Source of the DNA: Anaeroplasma bactoclasticum
GTDB taxonomy: Bacteria > Bacillota_I > Bacilli_A > Acholeplasmatales > Anaeroplasmataceae
NCBI RefSeq assembly: GCF_003550015.1
Contig: NZ_QXEV01000003.1
Span: forward strand, 1-64,000
DNA length: 64,000 nucleotides
Direction: 5' to 3'
Both the position numbers and the translations under genes were made by a program. Every line of letters begins with the position of its first letter. Positions within the stretch are counted from its first letter, which is position 1. Below are positions 23,652-32,534 of this stretch, piece after piece. The notes beneath the pieces are model-generated. The model was not told where the DNA came from. It worked only from the letters and a program-made list of their open reading frames with translations, and did not search any database.

Positions 23652-25292
23652 ATGAAGTTTGAAATTACTTATCAGCATAATGGTAAGACATTTACAACAA
23701 AATCAAATGATACAATGGTTGAGGTTATAGCTAAAGAAGAGGGAGTAAGAAATCAGCTTAGCCTTAAGGCTAATGAAAATATTACAGTTAAAGAAGCTAA
23801 GGTTTTCTTAGATTTTACTTTTAAGGAATCGGATGCCTTATTTTGTAATGGATATCAGTCTTGTACAGATACACAGGAATTTGGTATTCATGATAAATTA
23901 AATAACTTAAAACAAATCCCAGGATTTGGTGTTAAAATGTTCTCTTTCAAAAGCTATGGAGATATTGCATTCTATGAATATCAAAAGAATGTATTACATG
24001 GCTGGGATGTTGGATATATCCGTGGAGATGAGAACTTATTCATTGGAAATAATAATTATGAGTGGGCAGGCATGATTATTGAATTTCATGTTACTGAAAA
24101 TCAAATTGTATTAGTATTAGATATTAATAATGTTAAGCTTTCTTCTAACGAAGAGAAGTTATTCTTCGATTTCAATTTAGAAAAGTTTGATGATTTAAAT
24201 AATTTAGAATATTTTAAGAAGTTTAGTCCAAGAACAACAAACAAGCTTGTTGGTTATTCTTCTTGGTATAACCATTTTGATAAGGTTAATGAATCTATTT
24301 TAATTGAAAACCTTCGTGCTGTAGATAAGAACCACTTCAATCTATTCCAGATTGATGATGGTTATGAATCTGCAGTAGGTGATTGGAAGGTTTGTAATCA
24401 TGAAAAATTCCCTAATGGCTTAAGAAGCGTAGTTGAAAAGATTCATGAAAAAGAATTAATGGCAGGTATTTGGGTTGCACCATTCGTTGCCCAAGAAGGC
24501 TCTAAGCTTTTAGCTAACCATCCAGGATGGTTTAAAAAGGATTCTGATGGAAAGATGATTAAGTGTGGCTCTAACTGGGGTGGATTCTATGCACTTGATT
24601 TCTACAATGAAGAAGTTAAGGCTTATATTAAGGAAGTATTATTATACTTTAAGAATTTAGGCTTTGATTATTTCAAGCTAGATTTCTTATATGCAGTATC
24701 CCTACCTTTATATGAAGGTAAGAATAGAAGCCAGGTAGCTTGTGAGGCATACCGCTTCTTACGTGAGGTTTTAGGTGATTCTCTAATCTTAGGTAATAGC
24801 TGTATTATGGCACCTGCATTCGGCGTATTTGATTTTGTACGTGTTGGACCATCTGTAACTACAGAATGGGATGATTCTTGGTTAATGAGAAAGATGCATC
24901 GCGAAAGAAATTCCACAAAGCATACGATTTTAAATACAATTTCTAGATCCATTTTCAATGGTAAGGTATTCTTAAATGACCCAGATGCATTCTTATTACG
25001 TAAGGATATTGGATTAACTTATGATCAAAAGAAATCCTTAGCTACAATCAATGCATTGTTTGGTTCTGTATTAACAACATCAGATGATATTACAACATAT
25101 GATAGATTATATCCAAATTATGATAAAAAGGCTGCAGCTGTACTTGAGCAGACTCTAGAGCTTCAGAAATCTGCAAAGAATGTTTCCTTCGTTAAGAAGG
25201 GTAACCTTATTGAGATTTCTTATGAATTAAATGATTCTACTCATGTATTTATGTATGATCCTGAAACAGGAAACAGCCAAGAGAAAAAATAA
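23652..25292 (+). CDS. GH36-family protein with altered acid/base position
   Basis: 546 residues, cytosolic. The GH36 alpha-galactosidase barrel is clear: FQIDDGYE (234-239 for the IDDGYE part), WVAPFVAQEGS, and FKLDFLYA with the nucleophile Asp344. In the motif that normally reads R-x-G-P-D and provides the acid/base, this protein has RVGPS (Ser401). The neighbouring paralogue keeps Asp there. EWDD follows and could supply an alternative acid. It may have altered specificity, transferase behaviour or no hydrolytic activity. Same operon as the transporter. Confidence 0.8.
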   Translation: MKFEITYQHNGKTFTTKSNDTMVEVIAKEEGVRNQLSLKANENITVKEAKVFLDFTFKESDALFCNGYQSCTDTQEFGIHDKLNNLKQIPGFGVKMFSFKSYGDIAFYEYQKNVLHGWDVGYIRGDENLFIGNNNYEWAGMIIEFHVTENQIVLVLDINNVKLSSNEEKLFFDFNLEKFDDLNNLEYFKKFSPRTTNKLVGYSSWYNHFDKVNESILIENLRAVDKNHFNLFQIDDGYESAVGDWKVCNHEKFPNGLRSVVEKIHEKELMAGIWVAPFVAQEGSKLLANHPGWFKKDSDGKMIKCGSNWGGFYALDFYNEEVKAYIKEVLLYFKNLGFDYFKLDFLYAVSLPLYEGKNRSQVACEAYRFLREVLGDSLILGNSCIMAPAFGVFDFVRVGPSVTTEWDDSWLMRKMHRERNSTKHTILNTISRSIFNGKVFLNDPDAFLLRKDIGLTYDQKKSLATINALFGSVLTTSDDITTYDRLYPNYDKKAAAVLEQTLELQKSAKNVSFVKKGNLIEISYELNDSTHVFMYDPETGNSQEKK

Positions 25293-25310
25293 AAACAAAG
25301 GAGATAAATT

Positions 25311-26912
25311 ATGAAATTAGCATATACCATTAAGGGAGTTCTATTTCAAACAGAGAAAAGTGATGATGCTGTTGAGATTAATGTAGCTACAAAGCAAAAT
25401 AGAACTACAGTTATCTTAAAAGCAAAAAAAGAGATAAAGATTGAATCTATAGAACTAACTGAACCATATGCATATAATCCCAATGACTTAGTATTTGTTA
25501 ATGGATACCAGTCTTGGACAGACACAAAGGAATTTACTGTAAAAGAGAATCTAAAGAATATTTATAAGGTTCCTAAGTTTTTAGTAAATAAGTTTGCCTT
25601 TGATAAATATGGAGATGCTCCTTTTAAGAAATATCGCAAGGGTGTATTACATGGCTTTGATTATTCTTATATTCGTGGAGAAAAGCCAGTATTTATTGGA
25701 TCATATAACTCAAGGAATGCTTATTTAATTATTAATCATGAGCTAAAGAAGAATCAGATTACTCTTGAGGCTGATTGCAAAATCACATTAACTCAGGGTG
25801 ATGAATTCACTGTCTTTGATTATGCAATGGTTTATGGAGATTTAGATAAAACCATAGAGGCATTCTTCCCTAAGAAAATGGAAGATAAGAACATCTTTGG
25901 ATACACTTCTTGGTATAACCATTATCAAAATATTACAGAGGATATCATTTTAGATAACCTAAAGAATATTGACCCTAGATTTGATTTATTCCAAATCGAT
26001 GATGGCTATGAGCAGTTTGTTGGTGACTGGTTAAAGGTAGATAAAGTTAAATTCCCTAACGGACTTGAAGGAATTTGTAAGCAAATTCTAGATAAGAATG
26101 TAACTGCAGGTATTTGGCTTGCGCCATTTGTAGCTGAAGAGAAGAGTGATTTATATAAAGAACATCCGGATTGGTTATACAAGGATAAGGAAGGAAACCC
26201 TATTAAGTGTGGATCTAACTGGAGTGGATTCTATGTATTAGATATTTATAATGAGAATGCTAAAGCATATATTGTAGAATGCTTAACTCATTATAAGGAA
26301 ATGGGCTTCCGTTTCTTTAAACTAGATTTCTTATATTCTGTTGGAATGATTGAAAGAGAAGATAAGACTCGTGCTCAAATTACAGAAGATGCATATCAGC
26401 TAATTGTAGATACTTTAACAGATTGCAAGGTATTAGGATGTGGTGCTATCCCATCAAATTCTGCAGGTAAGTTTACTTACTTAAGAATTGGACCAGATGT
26501 TTCACTTATTTTTGATGACGTTTGGTTTATGAGATTCTTCCATAGAGAAAGAATCTCTACAAAGGTAACATTACAAAATACGATTTATAGATCTATTTTT
26601 GCTAGAAGCTTATTCTTAAATGATCCAGATGTATTCTTATTAAGAGATAACAATATTAGTCTTTCTAAGGAGCAAAAGGAAGCTTTAGCAACTATTAATG
26701 CATTATTTGGTAATGTATTAATGACTTCAGATAATCCTGGAGATTATGATGAGGAAAGAAAAGAAGTATTAACTAAGATTTTACATATTAATCAAGATGC
26801 TAAGAATAAGAAATATAGTAGAAATGGTGATTTAATTAATATTTCTTATGAATTAGATGGAAAAGTAATAAATAAGGTTTATGATACACAAAGAGGTGTT
26901 TTCAATGAGTGA
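25311..26912 (+). CDS. Alpha-galactosidase (GH36)
   Basis: 533 residues, cytosolic, no signal peptide, so it acts on imported sugar. All expected GH36 residues are present: FQIDDGYE, WLAPFVAEE, FKLDFLYS with nucleophile Asp339, CGSNWSGFY, and RIGPD with acid/base Asp396. It is paralogous to the preceding product along its length. Hydrolyses terminal alpha-1,6-galactose from melibiose/raffinose-type sugars (family knowledge). The start of the next gene overlaps its end by 8 bp. Confidence 0.9.
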   Translation: MKLAYTIKGVLFQTEKSDDAVEINVATKQNRTTVILKAKKEIKIESIELTEPYAYNPNDLVFVNGYQSWTDTKEFTVKENLKNIYKVPKFLVNKFAFDKYGDAPFKKYRKGVLHGFDYSYIRGEKPVFIGSYNSRNAYLIINHELKKNQITLEADCKITLTQGDEFTVFDYAMVYGDLDKTIEAFFPKKMEDKNIFGYTSWYNHYQNITEDIILDNLKNIDPRFDLFQIDDGYEQFVGDWLKVDKVKFPNGLEGICKQILDKNVTAGIWLAPFVAEEKSDLYKEHPDWLYKDKEGNPIKCGSNWSGFYVLDIYNENAKAYIVECLTHYKEMGFRFFKLDFLYSVGMIEREDKTRAQITEDAYQLIVDTLTDCKVLGCGAIPSNSAGKFTYLRIGPDVSLIFDDVWFMRFFHRERISTKVTLQNTIYRSIFARSLFLNDPDVFLLRDNNISLSKEQKEALATINALFGNVLMTSDNPGDYDEERKEVLTKILHINQDAKNKKYSRNGDLINISYELDGKVINKVYDTQRGVFNE

Positions 26913-28341
26913 TAAGACAAGTGTGATTTTTGGCAATCCAATAGATAAAAAGACAATTAAGGCTGCAGAAAAATCCAAAAAGAAATATATAAAGAAATAT
27001 GGCGATGATACAAATAAGGACTATAAGCTTGGATTTGAGGATATTCCTACCCTAGATTTTATGGGCTGTAAGAATTTAGTGTTCAAGGATAAAGTAGAAA
27101 GCCTTGGAGAAAAGCCTCTTATTGTAGGTAATATTCGTATGGGCTTTGGTCATTATAGAATTTCTATCGCTATGGCATCCTGTGCTAAAGCCTTAGGCTT
27201 TACACCATATTGGTTAAATTTAGCAGGCTTTGATGCCACTGGATCTAAAATGATTCAAGAACAGAATGCAATGTATTCTTTAGCTTCTCGCTTATCTCAA
27301 AAATCTCATTTATTTAATCATTTTGTATGGGAGCCATTAAATAGCGAGGGCTTCCGTAAGTTAACATATAATGCTAAGGATCAGAAGAATTCTGAATTAC
27401 TTGCTCCAATCATTAAATCCTTACCAAAGGATACTCCATATATTGCAACTCATGTATGGCCAAGCCAGGCTGCAATTCATGCAGGTATGACAAATGTAGT
27501 TAATGCTATTCCAGATAACTGGCCTATGGCACTACATTTATCTGAAGGTGCAATTCATACAGTACAAACTCCATTTGCTTACTTCGGATATAAGATGATG
27601 AATGGCTTTGCAAAAACTCCACTTAAGGGTATTCCAGAATCTGAAATTCAAATGGTTGGAAGATATATTGACCATGAATTATTAGTAAATCTAGAAGAAG
27701 ATAACCAAAAGAGAATTGATAGAGTTACTAATGGAAAACCTATTAGAATCTTACTTACCGTTGGTGGCGCAGGTGCTGGTTTTGATATGTTCTTAGCTAT
27801 GGTTAAGCATTTAATTCCTTATGTAAAACAGGAAAAGGTTGCATTATTCATTAATTTTGGCGATCACCAGGATGTATATGAAAAAATGCAAAAGAAGATT
27901 AGTATTGAAGATAAAACATACTTTAATAAGTATGATGAATTTAAGGAATTTGTAAAAGCATTAAGAAATAATGATGCACATGGCGTATACGCTATTTGCA
28001 ATAATGATATCTTCCAGGCAGTATACGCAACAAATTTATTAATGCCTGAATGTGATATTTTAGTTACTAAGCCTAGTGAGCTTGCATACTACCCAATTCC
28101 AAAGGTATTTATGAGACATATTGGTGGTCACGAGGTTTATGGAGCAGTAAACTCTAGTGAACTTGGTGATGGTACATTTGAATGCCCAACAGAAGAAACC
28201 GTAAACGGAATGCTAGATCGTCTACTTATGGATAAGGAATTAATTATTCATATGTGCAAACGTATTGACGAACTAAAGAAAACCGGTTATTATGATGGTG
28301 CATACAAGTGTGTTAAGCTTGCAGCAGGTATAAAAGAATAG
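26905..28341 (+). CDS. GT-B-fold glycosyltransferase-like protein of unknown function
   Basis: 478 residues, soluble. Not a family I can name. It resembles MGDG-synthase/MurG-type GT-B proteins: a glycine-rich N-terminal loop GNIRMGFGHYRIS, a middle HVWPSQAAIHAG, then a second domain starting ILLTVGGAGAGFDMF and a nucleotide-site-like DILVTKPSELAYYPIPK. ATG 26905 fits AGAGGTG and overlaps the GH36 gene. Lying between GH36 and GalT, it may transfer or phosphorolyse galactosyl units. No GalK or GalE is in this operon, so a bypass role is possible (speculation). Confidence 0.6.
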   Translation: MSDKTSVIFGNPIDKKTIKAAEKSKKKYIKKYGDDTNKDYKLGFEDIPTLDFMGCKNLVFKDKVESLGEKPLIVGNIRMGFGHYRISIAMASCAKALGFTPYWLNLAGFDATGSKMIQEQNAMYSLASRLSQKSHLFNHFVWEPLNSEGFRKLTYNAKDQKNSELLAPIIKSLPKDTPYIATHVWPSQAAIHAGMTNVVNAIPDNWPMALHLSEGAIHTVQTPFAYFGYKMMNGFAKTPLKGIPESEIQMVGRYIDHELLVNLEEDNQKRIDRVTNGKPIRILLTVGGAGAGFDMFLAMVKHLIPYVKQEKVALFINFGDHQDVYEKMQKKISIEDKTYFNKYDEFKEFVKALRNNDAHGVYAICNNDIFQAVYATNLLMPECDILVTKPSELAYYPIPKVFMRHIGGHEVYGAVNSSELGDGTFECPTEETVNGMLDRLLMDKELIIHMCKRIDELKKTGYYDGAYKCVKLAAGIKE

Positions 28342-28349
28342 AATAAGAA

Positions 28350-28371
28350 TTACCCGGCATTGACCGGGTAA
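28350..28371 (+). other. Intergenic hairpin without U-run
   Basis: TTACCCGG/CCGGGTAA, a perfect 8-bp GC-rich stem between the GT-B-like gene and galT. Without a T tract it is unlikely to terminate; it could stabilise or separate the two mRNA halves, or be a processing site. Confidence 0.6.
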
Positions 28372-28399
28372 TCTCGCATATTTAGAAAGGGTGATTAAA

Positions 28400-29875
28400 A
28401 TGATTAATTCTTACATTAATGGATTAGTTTCTTATGCAGTAAAAAAAGGCTTAATTGAAGAAGAAGATAGTGTTTATTCTAGAAATAGAGTATTAGCTTT
28501 ATTAAAGCTTGATGATTATAAAGAATGTGAGCCTAAGGAATTAGAGCTTCATGAATTATTAAAGGGTATTACAGATTTTGCAGTAGAAAAGGGCTTATTA
28601 AATGATTCTATTACAGAGCGTGATATCTTTGATACAGAGCTTATGGCTATTTTTACAGATAGACCATCAAGTCTTATTAAGAAATATAATGAATTATATA
28701 AAAAGGATCCAATGCTTGCTACCAATTGGTATTATGAGTTCTCTTGTAATACAAACTATATTAGAAAAGATAGAATTGCTAAGGATGTTAAATGGAAAAC
28801 AGATACAGAATATGGTACATTAGATATCACTATTAACTTATCTAAACCAGAAAAGGACCCTAAGGCAATTGCTGCAATGAGAAATGCTAAGGTAAGTCAA
28901 TATCCTGCATGTCAATTATGTAAGGAAAATGAAGGCTACTTAGGTAGATTAAATCACCCAGCAAGAGGAAATCATAGAATTATTCCCCTATCTATGGAAG
29001 GAGAAGATTTCTTCTTACAGTATTCTCCATATGTTTATTACAATGAGCATTGTATTGTATTTAACAAAATACATAAGCCAATGATTATTGATAAGCCAAC
29101 ATTAAGAAAGCTACTTTCCTTTGTGGATTACTTACCTCATTACTTTGTAGGCTCTAATGCGGATTTACCTATTGTTGGTGGTTCTATTTTAGCTCATGAG
29201 CATTTCCAAGGTGGTCATAACCATTTTGCAATGGAAGATGCAAAGCCTATTTATGAATTTACAGTAAAGGGATATCCAAATAGCAAGCTTGCGATTGTAA
29301 AATGGCCACTATCTGTAATTCGTGTATATTCTAGCAATAAGGATGAGGCAGCAAATTTAGGTGAGCATATTTTAAACACATGGATTAATTATTCTGATGA
29401 AGAAGTATCTATTTATGCTTATACAGATGGTGTAAGACATAATACAATTACTCCAATTGTTCGTAAGAAGAATGGATTATATGAAATGGATTTAGTATTA
29501 AGAAATAATCTTACTACAGAAGAATATCCATTAGGATTATTCCATCCACATCCAGAATATCATCATATAAAGAAGGAAAATATTGGATTAATTGAAGTTA
29601 TGGGTCTTGCAATTTTACCAGCAAGATTAAAGAAGGAAATCCAATTAGTAGAAGAAATACTACTTGGTAAATCAGATATCACAGAAGAAACAGAAAAGCA
29701 TAAGGATTGGATTGAATCCTTAAAAAAGAAATATACATTTACAGAAGAGAATGTAGATTCTATTGTTAAAGAAGAAATCGGTATTACATTCGGTAAAATA
29801 CTTGAAAATGCAGGTGTATATAAAATGACAGATGAAGGAATTGAACACTTCATTAAGTTTACAAAGGCATTATAA
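28400..29875 (+). CDS. galT: UDP-glucose-hexose-1-phosphate uridylyltransferase (class II GalT)
   Basis: 491 residues, the length of the Bacillus/Lactobacillus-type GalT, which lacks the classical HPH motif region of the E. coli enzyme. Typical are PACQLCKENEGYLGR, the NEHCIVFNKIHKPM strand, and GGSILAHEHFQGGHNHFAME with the His cluster. It exchanges UMP between UDP-glucose and galactose 1-phosphate (Leloir pathway). Start ATG 28400 follows GAAAGGG; the GTG at 28391 is too near the site. Last gene of the galactoside operon; galK and galE must lie elsewhere. Confidence 0.93.
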   Translation: MINSYINGLVSYAVKKGLIEEEDSVYSRNRVLALLKLDDYKECEPKELELHELLKGITDFAVEKGLLNDSITERDIFDTELMAIFTDRPSSLIKKYNELYKKDPMLATNWYYEFSCNTNYIRKDRIAKDVKWKTDTEYGTLDITINLSKPEKDPKAIAAMRNAKVSQYPACQLCKENEGYLGRLNHPARGNHRIIPLSMEGEDFFLQYSPYVYYNEHCIVFNKIHKPMIIDKPTLRKLLSFVDYLPHYFVGSNADLPIVGGSILAHEHFQGGHNHFAMEDAKPIYEFTVKGYPNSKLAIVKWPLSVIRVYSSNKDEAANLGEHILNTWINYSDEEVSIYAYTDGVRHNTITPIVRKKNGLYEMDLVLRNNLTTEEYPLGLFHPHPEYHHIKKENIGLIEVMGLAILPARLKKEIQLVEEILLGKSDITEETEKHKDWIESLKKKYTFTEENVDSIVKEEIGITFGKILENAGVYKMTDEGIEHFIKFTKAL

Positions 29876-29917
29876 AAAGAAATAGGTATATAATACAATT
29901 TGTAAAAGTGTAATTTT

Positions 29918-29954
29918 GCGTGCTATCAAATTTTTGATAGCGCGCATTTTTTTT
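29918..29954 (+). terminator. Terminator of the galactoside operon
   Basis: A 13-bp stem GCGTGCTATCAAA / TTTGATAGCGCGC (one G-U) is followed by eight T. Confidence 0.9.
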
Positions 29955-30035
29955 GATATATGATAAACCAACAATAAAAAGAGACGTGAATTTTAAAAAA
30001 AACACAAATTTAAATTAAAACTTCATATAAAAATT

Positions 30036-30065
30036 GTTTGACAGTCAAACAAATAACAGTATAAT
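30036..30065 (+). promoter_or_regulatory. Promoter with operator-like palindrome for the lipoprotein/protease unit
   Basis: -35 TTGACA (30038-30043), 16-bp spacer, -10 TATAAT (30060-30065). The -35 lies inside GTTTGACAGTCAAAC (30036-30050), a perfect 7-1-7 inverted repeat, a typical repressor layout. No regulator gene is adjacent, so a distant repressor would be needed. Confidence 0.7.
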
Positions 30066-30111
30066 TGTTCTTGAAAAACTAGAAAACTACAAAAAAGGGA
30101 GGGATTATATT

Positions 30112-31305
30112 ATGTTAAAAAAGTTTTTTGGTATTTTATTGAGTACTGCAAGTAAGCACATATTTTTTAGAAGATGTCAAACTAGGAAGTGTATTCGATA
30201 TATATTTGTAGTTGTTTCAGTGTTTACCACGGTTTTTATCCTTGGTGCATGTTCTAATGGAAATCATGATCAAATTAAAATACGTGACATTGGTATAGTT
30301 GGATGTAATAGCATAGAAGATTATCAAGATTTTTTATATAATCAATTTGATAGTATTATCTCAAATGAAGATGAAGGAGTTATTGATTTAACCTTGACAA
30401 ATAATTTGTCAAATTATCAAAAAAAACAATTTACCTTCTTATCATCAATTGATGAATCAAAAAAGGTTAATAAAAAAACAAATATATCTTTTGATTGTGA
30501 GACATTAATTTTTAATTGCTCTATATCATATGAGTGTGAAGGCGAAGTAATAAAAGAAGATATTATTGAAAGTAATCCATATTATGTTCCGGAGACTAAT
30601 GATTATTATATTTTCGTTGATGGGGAAGAAATATCTATAAGCGAAGCACTGAATAATGATTCGATTGATTTTTGTATTGCGCTAGTTGATGATGCGGTAT
30701 ATTTAGCTGCTATAGCAGTTGTTGCAGTTGTAATAGTTTCTATGCCTGTTATTGAAAAAGTTGTTACTGGTTTTGTTAAAGCTGTAGAAACATTCTTTAC
30801 TAGTTTTTGGAATTGGTTAAAAGGAATTTTTTCAACAAAAACTACATATACTCCTGTTTATGAAGACAGAATTAGTTATGAGGTTAGATATGAAAATATC
30901 ACATATACATTGGTGGAGGCGGATGTAAAAGAATCGGATTTGAAAGAGAAAAAATATTATTTGTGTGTTGTAGCAACCGACGAGAAAAAACTTTATATGT
31001 CTCCTATTCCACTTAGAGACTGTTATGTTGCCCCTATACTAGCTTCATCAAAATATGTTAATAGTTTTTCCAAAGATGGAGAAAGGTATTGTTTGAGTAC
31101 ATATACGCAAAAGGATGATGATGCATATTCTGCTGCATTGGCCGCAGCCAATTTAATTGGATTAGATTATGTTACTTTTCATTCAAAATACACTAGCAAT
31201 GGCACTATAAAAAGTGGACTCCAATTTGATCACTATCATCCTGGATATGACAACGGAAGATGTTCACATGCACATAGTTTATTTGGTATTCCAACATTAA
31301 AATGA
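30112..31305 (+). CDS. Lipoprotein with internal membrane helix and toxin-like His-rich C-terminus
   Basis: 397 residues. An unusually long, basic signal region (RRCQTRKCIRY) leads to the lipobox ILGAC (Cys47). A beta-rich domain (~55-190), a strong helix (~194-213), an amphipathic Trp-containing stretch (FWNWLKGIF) and another beta domain follow. The end holds FDHYHPGYDN...HAHSLFG (His374, 376, 386, 388). Such DHYHP...HAHSxxG endings occur in some polymorphic-toxin C-termini; I cannot name the family. ATG 30112 follows AAGGGAGGG. Overlaps the next gene by ATGA. The base composition looks unlike its neighbours and may mark transfer. Confidence 0.55.
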   Translation: MLKKFFGILLSTASKHIFFRRCQTRKCIRYIFVVVSVFTTVFILGACSNGNHDQIKIRDIGIVGCNSIEDYQDFLYNQFDSIISNEDEGVIDLTLTNNLSNYQKKQFTFLSSIDESKKVNKKTNISFDCETLIFNCSISYECEGEVIKEDIIESNPYYVPETNDYYIFVDGEEISISEALNNDSIDFCIALVDDAVYLAAIAVVAVVIVSMPVIEKVVTGFVKAVETFFTSFWNWLKGIFSTKTTYTPVYEDRISYEVRYENITYTLVEADVKESDLKEKKYYLCVVATDEKKLYMSPIPLRDCYVAPILASSKYVNSFSKDGERYCLSTYTQKDDDAYSAALAAANLIGLDYVTFHSKYTSNGTIKSGLQFDHYHPGYDNGRCSHAHSLFGIPTLK

Positions 31306-31679
31306 TTATGACAATAGATAGATTTTATAAAACAATAGAGCAGTATTCTTATAAAGAGATATTATTAAAAGATGACTACGAGTATTATGTTCGTGTTAAT
31401 GAGAAACATAGAAGAATTCATCTTAGCGGCAAAAGCAAATCAATTGAATCAATTTCTAATGGCGAAATAAAATCTAGTGAATGCTATAAAGTATTTGTTA
31501 TTGACGTTGGTACTTGTTATCAAGATTTACTCAAAAAACATATAAATGGTTTTTATAGGGTTTTAATTATAATACAAATTGATGAAAACAATGTTAAGAA
31601 ATGTATAATGAAGTACCCATATTGCAATGATAATTGCCTAGAAATAATATCAGAGGATTTTGAATTATATGAAAGATAA
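31302..31679 (+). CDS. Small unknown protein of the lipoprotein/protease unit
   Basis: 125 residues, soluble, mixed alpha/beta, no recognised family. Four Cys are scattered (ECYKV, GTCYQ, KKCIM, and YCNDNC). It begins within the stop codon of the lipoprotein gene (ATGA); an alternative ATG at 31308 is also possible. Its end overlaps the protease gene by about 11 bp. Position directly after a toxin-like gene would suit an immunity or inhibitor protein, but this is inference from order only. Confidence 0.5.
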   Translation: MIMTIDRFYKTIEQYSYKEILLKDDYEYYVRVNEKHRRIHLSGKSKSIESISNGEIKSSECYKVFVIDVGTCYQDLLKKHINGFYRVLIIIQIDENNVKKCIMKYPYCNDNCLEIISEDFELYER

Positions 31680-32346
31680 AAGAATTGTTTTTATCCTTTG
31701 TATGAATATTATAGAAATATTTGCTATAGTTTTCTTTGTTATATTTGCAGTAAAAAATAGATATACAATTAGCTATGAAGACTATTTTATGGGAGTTGTC
31801 GAAATAAAAATAGAAACGACTGACGGCAAAAATGGATATGCAACTGGGTTCAAAATCGAAAATGGAATATTGACGAATAAGCATGTTATACAAAAAAATA
31901 ATAATTATTATAAAAGTATTGAATATAGAAATGCAAATGAAACAGGGTATAACGTTATAAATAAAGAGAATATTATAGTTGATGATTCTTCTGATTTAGC
32001 ATTCATAAATATGGAAACAAATAATTGTTTAAAGTTGACCGACAGTTTTACATTGGGGGATAGTATATTTACAATTGGTAATCCAAATGGTTGCGGTTTG
32101 GGACTATCTTTTGGGTATGTGTCAGCGTATAATTATTCGGAGAATTTTGAAATGAATGTAATTAGATTGGATTGTAGTTTAAATAACGGAAACAGTGGAG
32201 GACCAGTTATTAATAAGAATGGATGCGTAATTGGAATTGTTTCTTTTAAAATAAATGATTTGCAAGGAAATGCATTAGATGGAATAGCTTATGCGATTCC
32301 ATCTAATGAGATAATGAGATTTTTACAAAAATGTTTTCGAGCATAA
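31669..32346 (+). CDS. Membrane-anchored trypsin-like (S1/HtrA-type) serine protease without PDZ
   Basis: 225 residues: one N-terminal helix (~6-28) then an extracytoplasmic chymotrypsin-fold domain. The triad is visible: His72 in TNKHVI, Asp109 in SSDLAF, and Ser176 in GNSGGPV, with a GNPNGCGLG turn between. It ends at AIPSNEIMRFL, where HtrA proteins would continue into PDZ domains; none is present. Start ATG 31669 has AGAGG 12 bp upstream; a TTG at 31660 is an alternative. Being co-expressed with an outer-leaflet lipoprotein, it may process that protein (inference). Confidence 0.82.
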   Translation: MKDKRIVFILCMNIIEIFAIVFFVIFAVKNRYTISYEDYFMGVVEIKIETTDGKNGYATGFKIENGILTNKHVIQKNNNYYKSIEYRNANETGYNVINKENIIVDDSSDLAFINMETNNCLKLTDSFTLGDSIFTIGNPNGCGLGLSFGYVSAYNYSENFEMNVIRLDCSLNNGNSGGPVINKNGCVIGIVSFKINDLQGNALDGIAYAIPSNEIMRFLQKCFRA

Positions 32347-32452
32347 AGTGCATTAGTTCAGGGTTAAGAAATTATTTCAAAATATAGTATGATTTGGGTT
32401 TTACTTTAGTATTTTTGTATTAATAAGAAGGATAGTATAACATTACATATAG

Positions 32453-32485
32453 AGTCTAAGGCAAAATTGCTTTAGACTTTTTTTC
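32453..32485 (+). terminator. Terminator downstream of the protease gene
   Basis: AGTCTAAGGCAA pairs with TTGCTTTAGACT (one G-U), then TTTTTTTC. It stands 106 bp after the protease stop; the intervening sequence holds nothing recognisable. Confidence 0.8.
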
Positions 32486-32534
32486 TTTATATTTTTAAAG
32501 AAAAATGGTATATTATTATTCAGAGGAAGAGATT

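Noticed and set aside
28602-28823. 73-residue frame inside galT
   Set aside because: Alternate frame of a well-conserved enzyme gene, with no independent signals.
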